Positions 54,602 to 64,000 of a stretch of 64,000 nucleotides of DNA are shown here, piece by piece; position 1 is the stretch's first letter; the number at the start of each line of letters is the position of its first letter. This DNA comes from Gigaspora rosea (taxonomy: Eukaryota > Glomeromycota > Glomeromycetes > Diversisporales > Gigasporaceae): assembly GCA_003550325.1 (NCBI GenBank), contig QKWP01000611.1:94987-158986 (forward strand), read 5' to 3'. The position numbers and the translations under genes were made by a program. Under the pieces are notes generated by a model, which worked only from the letters and a program-made list of their open reading frames with translations, was not told the DNA's origin and made no database searches.

Positions 54602-56860
54602 TTTATTGCTGTTTCAGTATCTTCTAAAGGCTGTGCAGTTGTTGCTTGGGGCTCTAGGGCTGGGTGCATCACCGAGTCAGTTTTCATTGTCTTAGGTATA
54701 GGCAGAGAATGGTCTGGGGTCTTGTATTCTAGGTCATTTTGGGATAGGTCCTAGTTAGTTGTTGTATTTTGGGTGGGATAGGGGTTCAATGGGAAAATTG
54801 TTTGTCTATAATCGTAAGTGTGGGAAAATTTGAGTTATTGTTGGTATGTTGCTATGCTGCTGTAATTGGAAGTGTGAGAACAGATAGATCTTTATTGGCT
54901 TGTTGATGTAATGATGATGTCATTGTTGAATTATTCGGGGGTAAGCTTGAATTGACTCTTTTTGTAATTTCTTGAGGTGAAGATAGTGAAAAGTCTAATA
55001 TGGTATTAACAAGAGAGGGACTTTTTGCTTTTCCAGAGGAAGAGTTGATAGTAGAATTATTGGTCTTCTGTCTTTATTCTTAGGCATGTCTACTCCAAGT
55101 GCTGCGATGATATAAGGAGCAAATTTTACGTTTGAAAGAGTCGAACGCTTTTCCAACCCCGTAGGGATGGAGTTAAAAGAAAGAAGAATGTTGGTGTTTG
55201 TAGTAGAACTGCTTTCCTCTTTCTTCTAGTAATTGTAACATTTGTTGTGGGCCGAAAGCGACCACAAGTGCCTTGGTTATATTATATGTTCGCACTAAAC
55301 TCTTTTACTGATGTGTATTGTTTGTTTCTTATGATTTTTTTTATATTTTATTTTTAAATAATAAATTATTATAAATAACTATATTTTATATAAATTTATA
55401 TAAAGTTAAAATTTTTCTATTATAAAAATCAGAGAAAATAATTAAAGTTTTAAATTTAAAAAAATTTTTTAAATATATTTAATCCCCAAATTATTATTAT
55501 AAATTTTATTTGAGGTTTTATAAATATAAAAAAATTGTTTTAATGCATTATATTTATATATATTGAGATTATTATTAATATATTATAAATCTTTAATATT
55601 TGAATAAATTTTGATCTACTAATCTGTTTTGGATGATTTAACTACCAAAATGATCATCTCAATAAGACGATTCTAATGAGTCTAAAATCATTAAAATCTG
55701 ATCACAGAACCCTAAAATCGATAAATATTTGTAATATAAATAAACATCATCGATCTTGGAATGCTAATCTATTAGCACTTAACCTTTCATGATCATGGTC
55801 TAAAAATATTTTCGAGTGTATTACATGTATATGTACATCTTATAAAAGTCACGAACATTAGAGATCTTCTTTTAAAGCTCATAAATAAAGCAGCTAAAAA
55901 AACAAATGGACGAAGTACAACCATTTTAGCAAGCTGATTAAAAGATAGTTTTGTATAAATTTTATACTTATAGAGCTTTCATTATAAGAAAACTTACGTC
56001 TAAGTAAACTCTCATACATTACAGATCTTAGAGATTGGTCTTCACAGTTTATTTGCAAATCGACTAAGAAACGTACTAGCAAAGTTTGGTGTGAAACCTG
56101 ATAAAATTTGGTTATTTCCAACTGATACAAATTCTATATGTTTTTATAATTGCTATATATAAAATTTCATGTAACATTGATGCATATGTAGAACTTCAGT
56201 CATGCTAATATCATCTCAAAAATCATTTTCTTGCTGATATTTATTATGTGGCTGAAGATGAAACTTTGACTATTTTTTATGAAAATTTTACAAATTTTAG
56301 ATAGGTGAATGTCAAGATATTTCTGTTTAAATTTAGGAAAAGAGCTTAGATAACGGTAATGTAAAAATGTACTTCGTGATAGTAGATGGATAACAAAATA
56401 AACATTAGCAGGAGCATAAAAGGCTAGTACATACACAAATAATGATAATAATAATGATAAAAATTATAATAATAAAATGAGCCATATGCAGTAACATAGC
56501 AATTCGTACTGATACTGTACATCAGTTAAATAATATTTTATACACTGTATAACGAATTATAAAAATATGATAAATCACAATTAATAGTGACATGAATTTA
56601 AGCTAAAATTCAATCATAGAATTTAATTTTTGGTAAATAATTTACATATTAATCGAATTAAAAGAATTTTTGGATACCTGCTTTTCCGCTAATCCATCAT
56701 TGTTTAAACCAGCTTCCCTCATAATTTGACGCATATATCTCATTAGATCTATACAATAATGCATTACAATACATCAGCAAGTAAATTTTTACATAGATTT
56801 ATGTAAAATTTTTATGTAAAGTTATGTAGAATTTTATTGAAACATATAAAAATTTATAAA

Positions 56861-57472
56861 CCCAATATAGATTTACATGGTTATTTATTGAATAGTTCAA
56901 AATTGCAAAAATTGTAATTTAAACATTGATGTTAGAATTAGATTTTAAAGTTTAAATTAGAGGTTTGGGGAAGTTTTCGAGCATGCTGAACATTTTTACT
57001 TCATACATAGAATAGTGATTACCTTAGCCACTTTTAAAAATAGCTAAAGTAATTTAAATTCTTTTTATCCAACAAACTCTTATGATCATGAATATATTTC
57101 TTTCTGTTATTTTTTTCATGTATTACGAAATAATAACGTTTACTTGAATTAAAACTCAGCTGACAACTCCTTACCAATCATGATAAATTGTCAGATAACA
57201 CCATTATTGGGCAAAGATTTTTGAATAACGGTAAATTGGCTCAACTGGCAAATGATTGGCTGACACGTGCCACAAAGCACCACGTATTCATTTGCCCAGT
57301 TTAACAAATTTACCGTTATTCAAAAATTTTTGCCTTATAATGTATACTTATGCAGATATAAATAAATATATATATATATAATTTTATATTGTATAAATTT
57401 AAATTAAAAAATTTACATAAACACTGTATTAAATTAAATATAAAAATTCAAACTATATAAGTTTACATTGGG
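56861..57472. repeat. AT-rich foldback with CCCAATATAGATTTACA ends
   Basis: Left end CCCAATATAGATTTACATGG and right end AAGTTTACATTGGG are inverted relatives, with TTGAATAGTTCAAA- and TTCAAACTATATAA-like sequence inside. About 612 bases, interrupted by the smaller MITE at 57204-57342. Confidence 0.4.
57204..57342. mobile_element. 139-base MITE
   Basis: Nearly perfect inverted ends GGGCAAAGATTTTTGAATAA and (inverted) GGCAAAAATTTTTGAATAAC, both continuing CGGTAAATT. The flanks are ATTATT and TTATAA, so a 3- or 4-base duplication is possible but not certain. The loop has GACACGTGCCACAAAGCACC. Confidence 0.65.
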
Positions 57473-58123
57473 TTCTATAGCTTTTAAGAACAATATATGT
57501 TTTATGAAAAAAATATATTCCTGACATAAGAATATTGATAAAAAAAAAACAATATTAAACAAGTGACCAAAATTTTCAGTCATGGTGTGACATGCAGAAT
57601 TCTGCATTAAATCCTGAAATTGCTTGTCAAATAATCATATGATTTAATAATAAATATTTTACACAATACTTTATATACATATATACCATTAAAGAGAATC
57701 ATATGAAACTGCCATATGTGATGTTCATGTACAAAAATACACAGTTAATTCCACCCCGAATATAAACAGTTGGAAACCATAAAAAATAGTTGTTATAATT
57801 GTAAAATTATTATTATCCTCAATGTTGAAAATCTATTGTTCTATTGTAAATTCTATTCATTTTATTCTATATATAATTTAAATTGTATAAATAATTATAA
57901 ATAAATATTTGGCTTTATAATCTATTTATTTATTGCAATTAATAAGAAAAAATTTTATAAGTATAGCAAAAAATGATCTATTTATTTATCATGAATCTAC
58001 TGACCAACATGAATTATCCTATATAATATAAAATTATAAATTACCACAAGTCACAATTTAAATAATTTTTAATTAGCTACTATATTTTGAAAACCCTTAT
58101 AATTCAATTAGAAATATTCTCTA

Positions 58124-59255
58124 AAACAATCAGGCAACTCTTTCTAACGATCCTTCGTACCAAATTTTCCAAGAACTCAGATCTACGAAAACTATACAGT
58201 TAACATATTTATACACAACAAAACTCTACCAAAGCTGCTATCAGGTACAAAGTCCATTCAGTGTATGTTCTGCAACTGAAATAGAGATGAAAAAAAACAG
58301 TAGACTTATAAGCAAGGCACCTTGGCGGGCTTTGGTGCTATTGAGCAAAGATGTAGCGGAGAAACACTAGAGCTTTTGTCAAGGCCTATGGATATGAAAA
58401 TAGAAGTGGATACTTGGTTAAATATGTTATTCTGTACAGCGTAACTCTTACAACTCCTTTATTTTGGTACTCTTTTCCTGGACTGCTTTGGACGTTTCGA
58501 AATTTCACAAAAAGTGGGCAATTCGGCGTACTTCCTCCAAAAGATCAGCAGTGTTTACTCCTTCCAAATCCGGACGCGTCTACCGAAACGGAATCTCCCA
58601 CAAGGATATTTGGGTTAATGCTTACCAAATAAACAATGACTGGTGTAATAGAGATCGGAGGGATCACGTGTAGAAATTTCTAGATGTTAGACATTTTTTT
58701 CATTTCCTCTTTCTAGAATACATATAGTGTTAGATTAGATTTTTTCTATACAACACTATATAATTTTTAAAGCCTAACACAGGCAAAAATAGTGTCGTCA
58801 TGGCCGTCTTTTTTCGGCCTTTTTCTCCTTTTCTCTGATTTTATTTTTTTTCGTTTATCCCCTTCCCTTTTATTTCTTGTCATGTTTTTTTTCATTTCGT
58901 TAGTTTAGCACTCCCCATTTTTTTTATCCTTTTTACTTTTCTTTCTATTTTTGGTAGTTCTTCTACCTAGGAGGCCAGGAGAAGAAGGTTGGGAAAGAAG
59001 ACGGTCATGATGGGCTGGTAAGTCAGGTCGGTGATTCGGGGCGGATCAGTCTGAGGTAGATCGATGCAAACCGATGAGGCTAAATTACCCTTGGCAGGTC
59101 GCACATAGGTGCTCGAGTATTTAGGTACTTTATAGTAACTGGGTGAGCCACTCTTCGATTCAAACACCAAATGGTGGATGTAAAAAATTTTTCTTTTGGG
59201 AAATTATCATCAATAAAGCATTGAAGCGTGACATGATCGTCAAGTTCAAAAAAAA
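58124..59255 (+). mobile_element. 5'-truncated non-LTR retrotransposon copy with poly(A) and target duplication
   Basis: Flanked by an 18-base direct repeat AATTAGAAATATTCTCTA (58106-58123 and 59256-59273), and ending in an A run directly before the right copy (ambiguous by a few A). An AATAAA signal lies near 59211. These are the marks of target-primed reverse transcription. Plus-strand remnants at the left read like a LINE C-terminus (FIHNKTLPKLLSG, a Cys pair CMFC, then IWVNAYQINNDW), followed by a long T/C-rich 3' UTR. Short frames near 58414-58673 are pieces of this tail. Confidence 0.8.
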
Positions 59256-59273
59256 AATTAGAAATATTCTCTA

Positions 59274-59365
59274 TATAAATTTCAACAAGTCACAATTTAA
59301 ATAATTTTTAATTAGCTACTGTATATTGAATTCAATTAGAAATATTCTCTATATAAATTTCAAAG
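59274..59365 (+). promoter_or_regulatory. Duplicated upstream region of the ABC transporter gene
   Basis: CAAGTCACAATTTAAATAAT followed by TTTTTAATTAGCTACT occurs at 59289 and, diverged, near 58046. CAATTAGAAATATTCTCTAT with ATAAATTTCAA occurs at about 59255 and again at 59334, right before the ATG. So a unit of roughly 85-100 bases is tandemly duplicated, and the retrotransposon lies within the outer copy. The region should hold the core promoter; TATAAA occurs at 59273. Confidence 0.55.
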
Positions 59366-62300
59366 ATGAATGAAAGCACAATTGCGATACCAATTGAAGA
59401 ATCATCTGGCATGAAGCTTGATCCGACAGAGGAACGAATTTTAAAAGATCAGATTAGTGTCATTGAAAAAAAAGTATCATATTTTACTTTATATCAATTC
59501 ACTACAAAACTTGACTGGACAATAATGTTTATTGGGTTAATGTTTTCAGCGGCCGCAGGAGCTGCCCTGGTATGTTCACTATATTACTTCTTTTTTTACG
59601 CAATTCATATTTCAAAATTCTCAATTTAAGATATACTATATAAATTTGGCAAACTGGAAAATCTCTCCTTTATGGAATCATTGCAGGTTATTTTATCGGT
59701 TTTCAAACACACTATAAGCACTAATGAATTTTCCGAGGGACTAAATTATTACTTCTTAATTTACGTATATTTTGCAATATTCACATTCATTGTTACGTAT
59801 GTTGCCTTGGTTACTTGGTTACTTACTGGTGAAAGGTTGATTTTTATATAATTTTAATATAATATTCGAACGTTAAAAGTGTACTAATCCCTCGTTACTG
59901 TTATGTGATCGAAGAATCACACGACAAATCCGTGAACAATATTTTCGCGCAGTTCTAAGACAAAACATAGGGTATTTTGACTATTTTGGTTCAGATGAAG
60001 TTATTACTCGCATAACTTCTGATATATACTTGGTACAAGATGGTATCAGTGAAAAAGTTTCCCTTGCTTTTCTAGTAAGTTCGTATATTAGGTGTGCTTT
60101 AATTTCTTAATTTATTTGTTTTTTAATTGAATGATTTATCTTCCTTTTTACTATTATTCTTATACATTGTTTCATTTTGCTTGTCTTTCAGTATATTTCA
60201 CATTTCATCGCATCAATTATTGTCGCATTTATTATAAGTTGGAAAATGACACTTGTGATAAGCATCCTTATCCCTTTTCTTGATATCAATAGTGGTATAA
60301 TGATTAAATTTAGCGCTATTTTTACAAAAAAAAGTTTGGGTTTCTATTCTCGTGCTGGAATAATTGCCGAAGAAGCTATTCCAACCATCAGATCTGCGGT
60401 GGCTTTTGGTGTTCAAAAGAAACTCTCTAATCTTTATGATGCTTACTTAGGTGAAGCAAAAAAAGAAGGGTTTAAAAAATCTTTGTTAATTGGTTTTGCT
60501 CTTGGCATAATGTTCTTTGGCACCTATCGTTTAATGCTTTGCCCTTCTGGTTTGGTTCTATAATGATTGCTAATAATGAATTATTTCTCGGACAGGTACG
60601 CGTTTCCTTTTTTCAGACATTAATATATTTAAAGTCACTAATTAATTTTTTATTTTTTTTTTTAAAGGTCATTAGTATATACTCTTTGATCATAACTGGT
60701 TATTTCAGTCTTACTATTTTTTTTGACTACATTCAAGCTATTAGCCTTGCTACTGGCGCAAGTTCAAAAATATTTGAAATTATTGATCGTGTTCCATCGA
60801 TTAATTTTGCTTCTGATACCGGTGATAAACCTGAAAATGTTGTAGGTCATATTCAACTTAAAAATATAAATTTCATTTATCCGACTCGACCTGATGTTAA
60901 AGCTTTAAATAATACATCATTAGATATTGAATCTGGTTCTACTGTGGCTATCGTTGGTTCTTCAGGTTCTGGTAAAAGTACGATTGTATCTCTCATACTT
61001 CGATTCTATGATCCTCCCACTGGTGATATATTTCTTGACGAACATAATATCAAATTTCTTAATTTAACTTGGCTTAGAAGACAAATAAGTTTTGTAAGAT
61101 AAGAACCTGTACTTTTTAAAACTACTATAGCTGAAAATGTATCGTATGGATTGATTGGTTCTATTTATGAATATTTACCTGATAATGAAAAACGTGAAAG
61201 GATTGAAAATGCTTGTAAGGTTGCTGATGCACACGATTTTATTATGAATTTTCCTGATAAATATGAAACTATGGTTGGTGAACGTGGAATCTTATTATCT
61301 GGCGGACAAAAGCAACGCATCGCGATTGCTCGTGCTATTATTAAAGACCCAAAGATTTTGTTGCTTGATGAAGCTACTAGTGCTCTTGACACACAAAGTG
61401 AGACCATCATCCAAAATTCGTTAGACAAAACTTCAAAGGGTCGCACAACAATGGTTGTTGCTCATCGTTTATCCACTATTCGCAACGCAGCAAAAATTAT
61501 TGTGATGAACAAAGGCGTTATTATAGAATCAGGTACACACAAAGAGCTCATGGATAAAAGAGGTTATTATTTTAAAATTGTCGAAACTCAAAAGATACAA
61601 CTGACTTTAAAGACTGGTGAAGAATTCAAGAAATTGAATTCACCTATAACTTCACCGAATGATGGAGTTACTACATTATTAACTACTGAAGATAATGATC
61701 GTGTCTCTTCTCATTCCAATTTGTCTGAACAAAAAGCTGACGTTGAAATAGGATTGAAACATCATGACTATGATTACACTTTTTTGGAGTTGATAAAGAA
61801 AGTAGGAATCATTAATGGAACTGAATTTCTTATACTTTCCATAGGTATAATATCATCAATCATTCATGGTAAGTAAAATACGTAGTTCATTTGTCATATG
61901 ATAACAATTTACAAAATCAACAAAAAATTGAACTATTTAATCTTAGGTTGCCTGTACCCAGTTTTTGCTATCCTTTATGCTAATATTATTCAAGCATTCT
62001 CAAAAACTGGTGATACTTTACGTCATGAAGTAACTTTCTGGGCTCTTATGCTTCTTGTATTTTCTGTAACAATCTTTTTGGTGACTATTATTAAAAATGT
62101 TACTCTTGGAATTTCTAGTGAAATGCTTACCGAAAGAATTCGATCCATGTCTTTTGCTTCTATTTTGCGACAAGATATTTCATTTTTTGATGATGAAAAT
62201 CATAGTGTAGGTGCTTTGACTAGTCATTTATCATTAAATGCAACTTATATTAATGGTTTAGTTGGTGTTACACTTGGAAATATAATACACGTAACGGTTA

Positions 62301-63181
62301 CAATCTTTTCTTGCGTAGTAGTGTCTCTTATGGTTGGCTGAAAGCTCACCTTAGTCTGCTTATGTTCTATACCTATAATGATTGGAGCTGGTGGATTACG
62401 TATAAAAATGTTAAGTTGTCTCCAACAAGAAACTAAGAAAGCTTATGAATATTCTACACAAATAGCTTGTGAAGGTGCTAATAATATTCGAACAGTCGCT
62501 GCTCTTACTTGTGAAAATAATTTATGGAAAAGATATCATGATTTACTTGACGAACCCATGCGTCAAGGCCTTAAAAATGCTTTCTTGGTCTCTATTCCCT
62601 TTGCTTTTGCAAAATGTATTATCTTTTTAGTAAATGCTTTAGCACTTTGGTATGGCAGTAAATTGTTTATGAATAATGAATATGATCTTAAAAAAGTGTA
62701 TACAGTTTATGTGGCAATTATAGTTGGATCAGCGTTTATGGGTCGTTTCTTTGCTTATGCACCAGATATAGCGAAAGCAACATCTGCATCTGATTCCATA
62801 ATGCCATTATTAGAAAGTGTTCCTAAAATTGATACATTGCGTCAAGATGGTGAAAAGATTAAAACCATTAAAGGTCACCTTAAATTTTCTAATGTCCATT
62901 TCCATTATCCGACTCGACTTAGCGTTCCAGTTCTCCAAGGTTTAAGTTTAGAAATTAAGCCTGGTCAGTATGCAGCATTAGTTGGTCCTTCAGGATGTGG
63001 TAAAAGCACCGTAATAAGTCTTATTGAACAGTTTTATCAAGTGACGAATGGTACAATTACAATTGATGAAATGAATATTGCTAAATTGAATGTGAACAAT
63101 CTTAGAGAACACATTGCTCTTGTAAGTCAAGAGCCTTCATTGTATGATATGACTTTAAAGGAAAATATTCTTTTAGGTTGC
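59366..63181 (+). pseudogene. ABCB (MDR/P-glycoprotein-type) transporter pseudogene
   Basis: Full-type ABC exporter (TMD-NBD-TMD-NBD), normally about 1,300 residues in the plasma membrane or internal membranes, exporting lipophilic compounds or peptides. Exons inferred: 59366-59569, 59687-59835, 59915-60074, 60192-60595, 60668-61868, 61947-63181. Introns run GT-AG (72-118 bases). NBD1 has Walker A GSSGSGKST (60956), LSGGQ (61295), Walker B ILLLDE (61355) and the switch His (61463). NBD2 has Walker A GPSGCGKST (62984) and LVSQEPSLYD, then similarity ends at ENILLGC, so signature and Walker B are lost. Lesions: one-base frameshift near 60525, TAA at 61100-61102 in place of the Q-loop Gln, and TGA at 62339-62341 in place of Trp. 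Inactive unless these are assembly errors. Confidence 0.85.
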
Positions 63182-64000
63182 TTTACAAAAATCTACAATT
63201 TTCGAGATATGCAAATATTTGGCAATAAAAAGCATTATTTACTACTTTATAAGCTATTGAATTAATAAATTAGGAGTTTGGTTCTAAATTAGTAAAATAT
63301 TTGCACTATTTAAGGCCTATTAAATATCAAAATTTTAGCTTTTTAAAACATATAAATTAAGTATTCAATTTAGCAATATTATAGCATCACATCATTATAA
63401 CTAATAAATTCATTTTATTTGACATTATATAGTTAAACTTTAGCTTTTAATTAGGTGCTTAATTTTGCAATATTATAGCATTATTATAGCTAATAATTCA
63501 GGTAATAAATAGCATTTACTAAGATAATATCTAGCATTAATCTCAAAAACAAAATTTATTATTGTTTATTGTAATTAGTTAAAGTGGGTTATTTGGTTAA
63601 AACTTTTAACTCAAATCAAAATAAATAAGTATAGGTAATGACTATAAAGCACACATCTTGCACTTTTAAAAACGTGCACTTTTATATAGAAGTCTAACTA
63701 AGGATTGTAAAAAATGGATCAAACTGCTTTTTAACCTTATTTTTTAAAAACATTGACATCTGATGCTAGGATTTTGCTAAATTGAAAAGATTGCTTCTTA
63801 GGTTAATTTTAAATTTCAACAAGTAATTTTTTTAAAATAATACGGTGATATATAATTTCGAATTTATTAATACTACATAAAAAAATAAAAAATTTAACAT
63901 ATTTGATTACTTTAATTTTTAATACATTTTAAATGCGAAATTTGATTATTGGCCAATACAACCTTTTATTCTATATTAATTTACATTTGTTTGTATTAAA
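63182..64000. other. Non-coding stretch after the ABC pseudogene
   Basis: Sequence diverges from the transporter at about 63183. 63330-63400 and 63430-63500 share AATTTAGCAATATTATAGCA-like sequence, a weak duplication. No gene was found to the window end. Confidence 0.45.

Larger units (their letters stand above)
48735..55130 (-). mobile_element. LINE2: decayed LINE
   Basis: Minus-strand remnants in LINE order: ORF1-like (54601 to 52517), endonuclease (52340 to 51500), pre-RT and RT (51314 to 48740). It is related to but clearly distinct from LINE1. The RNase H part is absent; the sequence stops at the truncated LTR. Two MITEs are inserted (49245-49952 and 53634-53949). Many stops and frameshifts. 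Confidence 0.75.
55131..58105. other. Non-coding AT-rich stretch
   Basis: 55600-55760 carries a single arm of the 41785-42236 hairpin family (GATCTACTAATCTGTTTTGG, AAGACGATTCTAATGAGTCT). Two minus-strand frames of 78 codons (55894-56130, 56200-56436) show no domain and are not supported. The palindromic elements at 56861-57472 are listed separately. The rest holds nothing recognisable. Confidence 0.45.

Noticed and set aside
55894..56436. Two 78-codon minus-strand frames as exons of a gene
   Set aside because: No recognisable motif, no convincing splice junction between them, and strongly AT-rich composition.

Overview
The window looks like a piece of an AT-rich, transposon-dense fungal genome. 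Short GT-AG introns, a full-type ABCB transporter, abundant non-LTR retrotransposons with RNase H domains, and a repeated HTH/DDE-like protein family all point to an arbuscular mycorrhizal fungus close to Rhizophagus (Glomeromycotina). That assignment rests on recognising protein families and composition, not on a search. No rRNA gene, convincing tRNA gene or CRISPR array is visible, and no intact host gene could be confirmed.

Layout. 1-8.8 kb: non-coding, made of palindromic miniature elements, a 1.6 kb minisatellite, and a dispersed repeat called R1 here with ~260 bp tandem units. 8.8-11.6 kb: an almost complete but dead Tigger/pogo DNA transposon with matching ends and a TA duplication. 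13.3-16.8 kb: a decayed multi-exon gene of a DDE-like family, split by a TTAA-flanked MITE, with a possible tRNA-derived SINE beside it. 17.4-20.5 kb: another R1 copy, a second minisatellite and a hAT-type MITE. 20.5-29.3 kb (minus strand): LINE1, the best-preserved element, with endonuclease, reverse transcriptase, RNase H and zinc-knuckle parts, broken by one in-frame UGA in ORF2 and by lesions in ORF1; six E-box-like repeats lie at its 5' side. 30.6-36.0 kb: R1, then LINE3, a degraded plus-strand LINE whose RNase H domain is split by a 1.4 kb hAT-type element with a perfect 8-bp target duplication. 36-43 kb: palindromic elements, minisatellites and another R1 copy. 43.1-48.7 kb: an LTR element with almost identical LTRs and no visible polymerase. 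48.7-55.1 kb (minus strand): LINE2, a decayed LINE carrying two MITEs. 55-58 kb: AT-rich and non-coding. 58.1-59.3 kb: a 5'-truncated retrotransposon copy with poly(A) and an 18-bp target duplication, just upstream of an ABCB-type transporter pseudogene (59.4-63.2 kb) that has a frameshift, two nonsense codons and a lost 3' end.

Taken together this is a nested graveyard of mobile elements. At least six insertions can be resolved to the base from target-site duplications (8-bp hAT type, TA pogo/mariner type, TTAA piggyBac type, long TPRT type). Many individual lesions are C:G to T:A changes. The least familiar items are the DDE-like HTH gene family, the hairpin core shared between unrelated-looking MITEs, the single UGA inside LINE1 ORF2, and the E-box array at the LINE1 5' side.
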